A stretch of DNA of 5,300 nt from NCBI GenBank assembly GCA_946528255.1, contig CAMMYR010000064.1, positions 1 to 5,300 on the forward strand. The letters are read 5' to 3'. Shown here piece by piece: positions 1 to 5,300 of this stretch. Source of the stretch: an uncultured Methanomicrobiales archaeon. GTDB lineage: Archaea > Thermoplasmatota > Thermoplasmata > Methanomassiliicoccales > Methanomethylophilaceae. The notes under the pieces were generated by a model. That model searched no databases, was not told the origin of the DNA, and was given only the letters and a program-made list of their open reading frames with translations. The position numbers were made by a program, and so were the translations under genes. Each line of letters begins with the position of its first letter. The stretch's first letter is position 1.

Positions 1-1
1 G

Positions 2-721
2 GCGATCTGGGAATCCGGCACGCTGACCTGGGACGACTTCCTCAACGGCGACCGGCCGGAATGCGTCAAGCCGGCCCTGAAAGAGAAGGGGGACGCCGCA
101 CTCCTGCAGGCCTCGGAGCTCCTGGATTCCGGGGACTCGTACCTGCTGGCGGACATGATCCCCAAGAGGGAGCACTGGAGGATGTACGGCGATTTCAGGA
201 AGGATTCCGCATACCTCGATATCGAGACCGACGGTCTCAGCAGGGATGCGCTGGTCACCGTGGTCACCGTCCACCGCCCGGGCGGGCGCACCGTCACCCT
301 CACCGAGGGCATCGACCTGGACGGCGCCGCGCTCTCGGACGCCCTGGACGGGGTGAAGCTGCTGGTGACCTTCAACGGCAGCTGCTTCGACGTCCCCGTC
401 CTCAGGAACAGCTTCCCCGAGGTCGACCTCGACATGCCACAGTACGACCTGCGCTTCGCATCCAGGAAAGTGGGCTACAAAGGGGGCCTGAAGCACCTGG
501 AGATCGAGATGGGCATCACCAGGGACGAGGACATCGAAGGCGTGGACGGCGCGGAGGCCGTCCGCCTATGGCACCATTGGGTCAGGAACGGGGACAGGGA
601 CGCCCTGGACATCCTGACGGAATACAACCGCGCGGATACCATCAACCTGGAGACCATCGCGGACAGGATCTACGGGAGGCTCGTGACCGACTATGCCGGC
701 TTCAGATGGCGATATAAGGAG
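2..721 (+). CDS. YprB-like ribonuclease H-fold / DEDD 3'-5' exonuclease domain protein, 5'-partial, stop not identifiable
   Basis: A predicted metal-dependent 3'-5' exonuclease of the RNase H-like fold (YprB / RNase_H_2 type); its substrate is not known. The reading frame is already open at base 2 (AIWESGTLTWDDFLNG), resembling the tryptophan-rich stretch just before the nuclease core in this family, so probably only a few dozen N-terminal residues are missing. The DEDD-type motifs are present in order: motif I YLDIETDG (near 212-235), motif II TFNGSCFDVPVL (near 368-403), and motif III YNRADTINLE (near 622-651), where the Asp of YNRAD is the usual last metal ligand. The domain should end close to 700-720, but this frame has no stop until 1856-1858; beyond about 721 it is Arg/Pro/Gly/His-rich, typical of an off-frame reading of the recJ-like gene. 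The end given here is therefore a homology estimate. Nearby stops lie in another frame (TAA 715-717, TGA 724-726). The recJ-like gene follows directly, suggesting co-transcription. Function is confident at fold level only. Confidence 0.8.
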
Positions 722-722
722 G
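716..722 (+). promoter_or_regulatory. Shine-Dalgarno sequence AAGGAGG abutting the recJ-like ATG
   Basis: AAGGAGG is a near-perfect anti-16S match but ends directly against the ATG at 723, leaving no spacer where several bases are normal. It supports initiation in this area but does not settle the start. The alternative in-frame ATG at 693 has GGGAGG at 674-679, 13 bases upstream, which is a long spacing. Confidence 0.5.
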
Positions 723-2291
723 ATGAACTCGGATCTCGCCTCCGCGGCGGGCGTCCTCAGGGGATGCAAGAGCATCCTGATCATCTCGCACATCGATGCC
801 GACGGGATATCCGCCGGCAGCATCGCCAGCATCACCGCCGACCGCCTCGGGGTGGAGAGGAGGACAGTCTTCGAGAAGAAGATCACGGACGAGACCGTGG
901 AGATGGTGAACTCCTCCAAGGAAGATGTCGTCTGGATATGCGACCTGGGCAGCGGATACCTTTCCAGCTTCCACCGCCCGTCGGTGATAATAACGGATCA
1001 TCACGTCCCCGACCCCGGCTGGCGCCGCAAGCAGACCACCCTGGAGAGCTTCACGGACATCAGCCACCTGAACCCCCACTGCTACGGCATGGACGGCTCC
1101 TTCGAGACCTGCGGCGCGGGAATGACCTATCTCCTGTCCAAGGCCGTGGACCCTGCCAACAGGGACCTGGCCTGGCTCGCCGTGGTCGGAGCTGTAGGGG
1201 ATTTCCAGGACACATCCGAATCCAGGCTGGTCAGCCTCAACAGGGAGATAATGAAAGACGCTATCGACAACGGCGACCTGGTGGTCGAGAACGACCTCCG
1301 CCTGTTCGGCAGGGAGACCCGGTCCATCATGCAGCTCCTCCAGTACAGCAACGACCCGCAGATCCCGGGGCTGACCGACAACCCCGGCGCCTGCGCGGAC
1401 CTGGTGGACCACCTGGGCATCCCGATCAAGAAGGACGGGAAGGCCCGCGTATGGAACGACCTGGACCCCGAGGAGAAGGAGAAACTCATCGATACCGTCA
1501 TGGACCTCATGGGCTCGGAGGACGCCAAGAGGCTCTACGGCGAGATGTACACCTTCCCGAAGCAGCCAGCCAGGACCGGCCTCAGGGATGCGAAGGAGTT
1601 CGCCACCATCCTGAACTCCTGCGGGAGGTACGACGATGCGGAGACCGGTATGAGGATCTGCAGCGGCGATCCATCCGCGCTGGCCGATGCCGACAGGAAC
1701 CGCACCGAGCACAGGAAGCACATCTCCTCCGCCATGTCCTACATCAGGAACAACCACCTGATACGCGAGAGGCGCTTCGTCCAGTACTTCGAAGCCGGCA
1801 CCGAGATCAGGGAGACCGTGGTGGGAATAGTGGCCGGGATGGTCCTCAACACCCCTGAATGCAGGTCCGACCTGCCCATCCTGGGATTCGTCGAAGCGGA
1901 TGACGGCATCAAGGTCTCCGCCAGGGCCAACCGCTTCCTTGTCGACCGCGGGCTCGACCTGTCCAAGATAATGAAGACCGCCGCGGAGCTCGTCGGCGGG
2001 TTCGGCGGAGGCCACAGCATAGCAGCCGGCGCCACCATACCCCCTGGCACGGAGGAGAGGTTCCTGGATATCGTGGAGGACCTGGTTTCCTCACAGGTCG
2101 AGCGAATCCAGCAGGCCGACCACATCGCCGGCATATTGGATCACGGGCATATCCGGATCGATTTCACGCCAATCCTGTTCCGAGCAATGCCCCGACAGCA
2201 CCCCTGCGAACATGGCGCCGGCCCCGTGGGCGGATTGCCAATCCGTCTGGTTGTCGCCGACGTAGAGTATCTCCGACGGCGATACCCCTAG
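723..2291 (+). CDS. RecJ-like single-strand exonuclease / DHH-DHHA1 phosphoesterase (archaeal type)
   Basis: A DHH-family phosphoesterase of the archaeal RecJ-like group, Mn2+-dependent nucleases acting on single-stranded DNA or RNA; some members partner the GINS/CMG replication helicase, but which role applies here cannot be told. From the ATG at 723, motif I is SHIDADG (residues 22-28), motif II DLGSG (74-78), motif III TDHH (91-94) and motif IV the Asp in GAVGDFQD (Asp160). The C-terminal DHHA1 substrate-binding motif is GGFGGGHSIAAG (from residue 425). All expected metal ligands are present, so the enzyme looks intact. Conserved sequence finishes near residue 459 (about base 2100). The remaining 63 or so residues are encoded antisense to the 3' end of the HAD gene, ending in TAG at 2289-2291, and are probably not conserved. 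An alternative start at 693 adds 10 residues. The gene follows the YprB-like gene with no gap. Family assignment is firm; the exact start and natural end are uncertain. Confidence 0.9.
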   Translation: MNSDLASAAGVLRGCKSILIISHIDADGISAGSIASITADRLGVERRTVFEKKITDETVEMVNSSKEDVVWICDLGSGYLSSFHRPSVIITDHHVPDPGWRRKQTTLESFTDISHLNPHCYGMDGSFETCGAGMTYLLSKAVDPANRDLAWLAVVGAVGDFQDTSESRLVSLNREIMKDAIDNGDLVVENDLRLFGRETRSIMQLLQYSNDPQIPGLTDNPGACADLVDHLGIPIKKDGKARVWNDLDPEEKEKLIDTVMDLMGSEDAKRLYGEMYTFPKQPARTGLRDAKEFATILNSCGRYDDAETGMRICSGDPSALADADRNRTEHRKHISSAMSYIRNNHLIRERRFVQYFEAGTEIRETVVGIVAGMVLNTPECRSDLPILGFVEADDGIKVSARANRFLVDRGLDLSKIMKTAAELVGGFGGGHSIAAGATIPPGTEERFLDIVEDLVSSQVERIQQADHIAGILDHGHIRIDFTPILFRAMPRQHPCEHGAGPVGGLPIRLVVADVEYLRRRYP

Positions 2292-2780
2292 CAGTTCCGC
2301 GAGCTCCCTCATGGCTGCTGGCGAGGGCTTGGCGCGGTCGTAGTCCGAATGGTCGCGGCCCATCACCGCATCGAACACCCCGTCCAGGCCGTTCACGTGC
2401 AGGGCCGTCTCGGCGTAGCGCTTGGCACCGCGGGTAAGCAGGCCGACCTTCAGGCCCCTGGACCTGATGGCGCCGATGCACTCCCTGCTGCCGGGATACG
2501 GCTCCGCCTCGTCCACGAACTCCAGCTCGATCTCCTCGTAGGCGGCATCGATGTCCCTGTATATGGCGGGGGATTCGCCCCCTCTTCCATGAGCCTCCAG
2601 CCACTCCTTTATCGGATATCTGGGCCTCTTTATCGAGTTCCCGAAGTCGATGTCCCTCCAGGGCACCCCGTGGGCCTCCAGGACCTCCAGATCCGCCCTG
2701 CCGAGCCTGTCATAATCGACGTGCGTCCTCAGGAAGGTCCCATCCAGATCGAATCCTACCGCCCTGATCACGCGCGACAT
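2091..2780 (-). CDS. HAD-superfamily phosphatase (subfamily IA, phosphoglycolate phosphatase-like)
   Basis: A 229-residue haloacid dehalogenase-fold hydrolase, probably a cytosolic phosphatase for a small phosphorylated metabolite; the substrate cannot be assigned. All four HAD motifs are visible: motif I FDLDGT (residues 10-15, nucleophile Asp11 and acid/base Asp13), motif II Thr116 in GLLTRG, motif III Lys151 in RAKPSP, and motif IV GDNQTD (175-180). Residues of roughly 20-95 between motifs I and II form a helical C1-type cap, typical of subfamily IA. The start at 2780 was chosen because motif I lies 10 residues in, as usual. An in-frame ATG at 2858 would add 26 residues without family resemblance and would cross the promoter gap. 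GGGGTG sits 3 bases upstream of the ATG, and a TATA-like element about 20-30 bases upstream would also allow a leaderless transcript. The gene is convergent with recJ, whose frame overlaps it by 201 bases, and divergent from guaAB. Confidence 0.9.
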   Translation of the reverse strand: MSRVIRAVGFDLDGTFLRTHVDYDRLGRADLEVLEAHGVPWRDIDFGNSIKRPRYPIKEWLEAHGRGGESPAIYRDIDAAYEEIELEFVDEAEPYPGSRECIGAIRSRGLKVGLLTRGAKRYAETALHVNGLDGVFDAVMGRDHSDYDRAKPSPAAMRELAELLGVSPSEILYVGDNQTDWQSAHGAGAMFAGVLSGHCSEQDWREIDPDMPVIQYAGDVVGLLDSLDL

Positions 2781-2800
2781 AGCACCCCGAATGGCTGGAT

Positions 2801-2810
2801 TGTAGATAAT
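2801..2810 (-). promoter_or_regulatory. Candidate TATA box for the HAD phosphatase gene
   Basis: On the minus strand this reads ATTATCTACA, an AT-rich island in GC-rich surroundings. Its centre is about 26 bases upstream of the ATG at 2780, the usual archaeal TATA-to-transcription-start distance, so transcription could begin at or next to the start codon. The match to the TTTATATA-type consensus is only fair. Confidence 0.35.
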
Positions 2811-2861
2811 CGTGTCGAAACCGCCCTTCGGGAACGATGGGACGATCGACCATTGCAACTG

Positions 2862-2869
2862 CTTATAAC
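2862..2869 (+). promoter_or_regulatory. Candidate TATA box for guaAB
   Basis: CTTATAAC is the clearest archaeal TATA-like element in the gap. Its position predicts a transcription start near 2890-2894. That argues against the longest open reading frame start at 2837, which lies upstream of the box, and leaves a leader of about 45 bases before the ATG at 2936. A second AT-rich run, GATATATG at 2879-2886, is a weaker alternative. Being self-complementary, TTATAA could also help the divergent HAD gene. Confidence 0.5.
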
Positions 2870-2895
2870 CGATGCGCGGATATATGCATCAAGAT

Positions 2896-2913
2896 GGGGC
2901 GCATGGCCGCCCC
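2896..2913 (+). other. GC hairpin in the presumed guaAB 5' leader
   Basis: GGGGCG (2896-2901) pairs perfectly with CGCCCC (2908-2913) around the six-base loop CATGGC. It lies just after the predicted transcription start and 7 bases before the ribosome-binding site. It may be structural or regulatory, or a chance product of high GC; no known riboswitch class is recognised. Confidence 0.3.
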
Positions 2914-2919
2914 GATACA

Positions 2920-2927
2920 AAGGAAGT
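2920..2927 (+). promoter_or_regulatory. Ribosome-binding site deciding the guaAB start
   Basis: AAGGAAGT lies 8 bases upstream of the ATG at 2936, an acceptable spacing. The in-frame ATG at 2963, closest to the family's usual N-terminus, has no purine-rich motif at that distance, and the ATG at 2894 has room only for near-leaderless initiation. This favours 2936. Confidence 0.45.
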
Positions 2928-2935
2928 GCAAGGAA

Positions 2936-3916
2936 ATGGACGGAAACACACGCCCCGAATCCATGGTCCGCATCACCACCCCGCAGCTGGCGGATGCGTT
3001 CATCAACGAACAGATAGAAGCCCTCAGGAAGCAGATCGGGGACGGCAAGGTCCTCCTCGCCCTCTCCGGAGGTGTGGACTCCTCCGTGGTCGCGGCTCTG
3101 CTCATCAAGGCCATCGGCAAGAACCTCACCTGCGTCCACGTCAACCACGGCCTCCTCCGCAAGGGAGAGGCCGAGCAGGTCATCGACGTCTTCAGGAACC
3201 ACCTCGGCGCGAACCTCGTCTACGTGGATGCCACCGACAGGTTCCTCGACAAGCTCGCCGGCGTCTCCGACCCGGAGCAGAAGAGGAAGATCATCGGAGC
3301 GGAGTTCATCAGCGTCTTCGAGGAGGAGGCCAAGAAGATCGAGGGAGTGAAGTTCCTCGGCCAGGGCACCATCTACCCCGATATCCTCGAGAGCCACGGC
3401 GTCAAGGCCCACCACAACGTCGGAGGGCTCCCCGAGAGGCTCGGGTTCGAGCTCGTGGAACCCGTGAAGCTGCTGTTCAAGGACGAGGTCCGCGTGGTCG
3501 GCAAGCAGCTCGGACTGCCCGACTCCATGGTCTTCAGGCAGCCCTTCCCCGGTCCCGGCCTGGGAGTCAGGTGCACCGGCGCCATAACCCGCGACAGGCT
3601 GGAGGCGGTCAGGGAATCGGATGCCATCGTCCGCGAGGAGTTCGCCAAGGCCGGACTGGAAGGCAAGGTATGGCAGTACTTCACCATCGTACCCGACTAC
3701 CGCTCCACCGGAGTGAAGGACGGCCAGAGGCTCTGGGACTGGCCAGTCGTGATCAGGGCCGTGAACACCAAGGATGCCATGACCGCCACGGTCGAGGAGA
3801 TCCCCTGGCCCCTGCTCAACAAGATCACCCAGCGCATCCTCTCAGAGGTCAAGGGAGTCAACAGGGTCCTCTACGACCTGTCCCCCAAGCCCTGCGCCAC
3901 CATCGAGTGGGAGTGA
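2936..3916 (+). CDS. guaAB: GMP synthase (glutamine-hydrolysing) subunit B, ATP-pyrophosphatase and dimerisation domains
   Basis: The synthetase subunit of two-subunit archaeal GMP synthase. It adenylates XMP with ATP and aminates it to GMP, using ammonia from a separate glutaminase subunit (GuaAA) not encoded in this window. Family hallmarks run throughout: PP-loop SGGVDSS (residues 44-50 of 326), HGLLRKGE (71-78), [13 protein letters not shown] (141-153), [11 protein letters not shown] (157-167), [12 protein letters not shown] (201-212) and the C-terminal KPCATIEWE. No glutamine amidotransferase domain is present, as expected for the split form. The usual length is about 305-310 residues; this start gives 326 because of a short N-terminal addition. 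A start at 2963 (317 residues) is nearer the family norm but lacks a ribosome-binding site, while 2894 (340 residues) could be near-leaderless. The gene appears to be transcribed alone from the divergent promoter gap and ends 9 bases before a strong hairpin. Purine control is plausible but no regulator site is recognised. Confidence 0.96.
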   Translation: MDGNTRPESMVRITTPQLADAFINEQIEALRKQIGDGKVLLALSGGVDSSVVAALLIKAIGKNLTCVHVNHGLLRKGEAEQVIDVFRNHLGANLVYVDATDRFLDKLAGVSDPEQKRKIIGAEFISVFEEEAKKIEGVKFLGQGTIYPDILESHGVKAHHNVGGLPERLGFELVEPVKLLFKDEVRVVGKQLGLPDSMVFRQPFPGPGLGVRCTGAITRDRLEAVRESDAIVREEFAKAGLEGKVWQYFTIVPDYRSTGVKDGQRLWDWPVVIRAVNTKDAMTATVEEIPWPLLNKITQRILSEVKGVNRVLYDLSPKPCATIEWE

Positions 3917-5211
3917 AACCTTAAAGCCGGGCCGATGGCCCGGCCTTCATTGTTATCTGAAGAATATCCGAAGGGCAGCGATCGCTCTTCCTGGTACCTG
4001 ACCGGGGGCCACATGCCCCTGAGCCTTCCGCCCTCCCTCTCGGGATCCATGGTGCTGACCTCCAGTCCCGGGACGATCATGCGGACCGACGGCACCCCGA
4101 GCTCGGGGCGGGTGTAATCGTAGCATATGACCTGGTCGAAGCCGCATTCCATGAGCCTCTTCAGGACCACCTCTATGTCATCGAGGACGTAGGGCGTGGA
4201 GTTGTCCGGGATGTCCTCCAGGTAGATCTTCTTCTGATTCTCCCCGAACCACATGTGGTTGACCTGCTTGATCTTCTCGTATCCCATGTCCTGGGACACC
4301 TTCTGGAGCTGGGCGTTGATCTTCATCCCGTGCTTGTGGGTGGTCCTGCTCTGGGCCACCTCGGTTATCGCCCTGATGGCGGCGATCTCGGGGTTCAGGT
4401 GGGTGCCCACGCCGATGGTCAGGAGCTCCGGGTCCTTGGTGACCGTATCGTCGGCGGAGGCGCCGATCGTGGGTATGCCGAGGTCGGTGGTCAGGTCCTT
4501 CAGGTGGATCTCCACCCCCTGGTCCGTGAACTTCTCGATGAGCTGCGCCGGGACTGAATCCTTGTCCCTTATCAGGACGTCCGCGTTGGTCCGGTCCTGG
4601 TACTCGGCGATGGACCAAGCGTCCCTCTCGATGTCCTCGAAGAGGGCGTGGAGGATGGCCTCCTCCATGGTGTTCCCTGACGCTATCCCATTGGTGTGCC
4701 AGCGGAACAGCGGGTAATCCCCCTGGGGCTCGTAAGGGTAGAACACGGCGCAGGCGGGCACCCATATGGGGCAGCCCCTGAACATCTCGTATCCCTCGAC
4801 CCATGCGATCTCCTGCCCCTGCAGGTGGTCCAGCACCCTCAGCGGGAGGATGAGGTCCACAGGGTTCACGGTCATCATGACCTCCTTCGCCTGCTCGTAG
4901 GTGCCGTAGACGATCTCGTCGGTATCGCGCTGCTCCGCGCTGTACCTCTCTATCGCCTCCATGACCGCGGATGCTTCCGCCTGCTCGACGGTGGCTCCCT
5001 TCCCGTTGTAGTATTTGGGCTTCCCCAGCGCGGTCTTCTGCCTGTCGACCGAGAAAACCGGGATGCCGAGGTTGTCCTTGTCGGTGATGTTCTCCGGCTT
5101 CCCCATGCCCGCCTTCTCCAGCAGCGGAAGCACCCTCTTCAGGGTCTCCTCCGGCGGCATTATGCGTATTCCTGTGTCTGGCGAGCATTTGGGGCAGCGT
5201 TCGAGCATCAT
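3871..5211 (-). CDS. ycaO: YcaO-domain protein, methanogenesis marker 1 type (predicted McrA glycine thioamidation)
   Basis: A YcaO-fold ATP-dependent enzyme. YcaO proteins phosphorylate a peptide backbone amide; in methanogens the family member installs thioglycine in the McrA subunit of methyl-coenzyme M reductase, often helped by TfuA, which is not in this window. ATP/Mg-binding motifs are present: [13 protein letters not shown] (residues 81-93, Glu85 and Arg89), [20 protein letters not shown] (179-198), and [15 protein letters not shown] (275-289). The N-terminal [16 protein letters not shown] and LGIPVF segments also fit. No C-terminal PxPxP motif of azoline cyclodehydratases is seen. 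The N-terminus carries CPKC (residues 6-9). The start is one of two tandem ATGs (5209-5211 or 5206-5208); GAGGTT 6 bases upstream supports either. Conserved sequence ends near residues 385-400 ([19 protein letters not shown]). The last 45 or so residues cross the intergenic hairpin and overlap guaAB by 46 bases before TAG at 3871-3873, so the natural end is doubtful. The methanogen-specific role is inferred from similarity. Confidence 0.88.
   Translation of the reverse strand: MMLERCPKCSPDTGIRIMPPEETLKRVLPLLEKAGMGKPENITDKDNLGIPVFSVDRQKTALGKPKYYNGKGATVEQAEASAVMEAIERYSAEQRDTDEIVYGTYEQAKEVMMTVNPVDLILPLRVLDHLQGQEIAWVEGYEMFRGCPIWVPACAVFYPYEPQGDYPLFRWHTNGIASGNTMEEAILHALFEDIERDAWSIAEYQDRTNADVLIRDKDSVPAQLIEKFTDQGVEIHLKDLTTDLGIPTIGASADDTVTKDPELLTIGVGTHLNPEIAAIRAITEVAQSRTTHKHGMKINAQLQKVSQDMGYEKIKQVNHMWFGENQKKIYLEDIPDNSTPYVLDDIEVVLKRLMECGFDQVICYDYTRPELGVPSVRMIVPGLEVSTMDPEREGGRLRGMWPPVRYQEERSLPFGYSSDNNEGRAIGPALRFHSHSMVAQGLGDRS
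3926..3944. terminator. Strong GC hairpin between convergent guaAB and ycaO, possible bidirectional terminator
   Basis: GCCGGGCC (3926-3933) and GGCCCGGC (3937-3944) form a perfect 8-bp stem with a GAT loop. It begins 9 bases after the guaAB stop. Downstream on the plus strand is CTTCATTGTTAT, moderately T-rich; on the minus strand TTTAAGGTTT follows the stem, so it could act for both genes. Archaeal termination mainly needs T-tracts, so the hairpin could instead protect mRNA ends. The open ycaO frame runs through it. Confidence 0.55.
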
Positions 5212-5217
5212 TGTGCC

Positions 5218-5223
5218 AACCTC
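5218..5223 (-). promoter_or_regulatory. Ribosome-binding site of ycaO
   Basis: On the minus strand this reads GAGGTT, a good match to the archaeal GGAGGTGA consensus. It is 6 bases before the first of two tandem ATGs and 9 before the second, so both starts are possible. Confidence 0.6.
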
Positions 5224-5300
5224 TGTGGGTGTTGGGTGGTGGTAGTAGCCCCCCTTCTGTTTCAGACGGCATTCGACTATGCATCCTACCCGCGGGTCCC
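5224..5300 (-). other. Upstream leader region of ycaO, no gene recognised
   Basis: Read on the minus strand, this stretch has early stop codons (TAG at 5286-5288 in one frame) and no protein I recognise. It includes a C/A-rich tract of CTACTACCACCACC type at about 5226-5249, preceded by a run of six G. No convincing TATA box is visible, so the promoter is weak, outside the window, or ycaO is cotranscribed with a gene beyond 5300. Confidence 0.35.

Noticed and set aside
61..717. Forward 218-residue frame
   Set aside because: It is a shadow of the exonuclease gene: very rich in Arg, Gly and Pro with no recognisable domain. Only its terminal TAA is of interest, as a possible frameshifted stop.
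722..1858. Long continuation of the YprB-like frame, as if it were a 567-residue or longer protein
   Set aside because: Composition after about 721 is Arg/Pro/Gly/His-rich with no motif, while the overlapping frame encodes all the RecJ catalytic motifs.
702..2015. 437-residue minus-strand frame opposite recJ
   Set aside because: It lies antisense to a well-supported gene in a GC-rich genome and has no recognisable motifs or ribosome-binding site.
2837..2935. Upstream extension of guaAB to the first ATG at 2837
   Set aside because: That ATG lies upstream of the TATA-like element, and the added residues do not resemble any GuaAB N-terminus.
2872..3924. 350-residue forward frame overlapping guaAB
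   Set aside because: It is a frame-shifted shadow of guaAB with low-complexity Arg/Gly/Pro-rich content.
4178..5284. 368-residue minus-strand frame overlapping ycaO
   Set aside because: It is an off-frame reading of ycaO, dominated by Gly, Arg, His and Pro.
1..5300. CRISPR arrays, insertion sequences, tRNA or rRNA genes, attachment sites
   Set aside because: No spaced direct repeats, terminal inverted repeats with a transposase, cloverleaf or rRNA-like sequence was seen by eye on either strand.

Overview
The window is about 60% GC by eye, densely coding and prefers AGG for arginine. It looks like a chromosomal segment of a euryarchaeal methanogen. Three genes support this: a stand-alone ATP-pyrophosphatase subunit of GMP synthase (the split, archaeal form), an archaeal-type DHH/DHHA1 RecJ-like nuclease, and a YcaO protein of the methanogenesis-marker type associated with thioamidation of methyl-coenzyme M reductase. 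An AT-rich, TATA-like promoter in the one real intergenic gap also fits. GC-rich Methanomassiliicoccales (Thermoplasmata) would match, but that placement is inference from gene content and composition.

Layout, left to right. (1) Bases 2 to about 721, plus strand: the 3' part of a YprB-like RNase H-fold/DEDD exonuclease whose start lies outside the window and whose stop codon cannot be found where it should be. (2) 723-2291, plus: a RecJ-like DHH phosphoesterase immediately downstream, probably in the same operon. Its conserved domains finish near 2100, but the frame runs on, antisense through the end of the next gene. (3) 2091-2780, minus: a HAD-superfamily phosphatase, convergent with recJ. 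(4) 2781-2935: the only sizeable intergenic gap, holding divergent promoter candidates. (5) 2936-3916, plus: guaAB. (6) 3926-3944: a strong GC hairpin between two convergent genes. (7) 3871-5211, minus: the ycaO gene, whose frame runs through the hairpin into the end of guaAB. (8) 5212-5300: leader-like sequence upstream of ycaO with no gene recognised.

The genes do not form one pathway. The two nucleases form a plausible DNA/RNA-processing pair, guaAB belongs to purine synthesis, ycaO to maturation of the methanogenesis enzyme, and the HAD protein has no assignable substrate. No mobile element, CRISPR array, tRNA or rRNA was seen. The most unusual feature is shared: three of the five genes (yprB-like, recJ-like, ycaO) have no stop where their conserved domain ends and run, in frame, into a neighbour. 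This may be real overlap architecture, recent stop loss or small assembly indels. At the first junction, one short deletion would explain both the missing stop and a Shine-Dalgarno sequence that touches the ATG. I found no evidence of a wholly new system.
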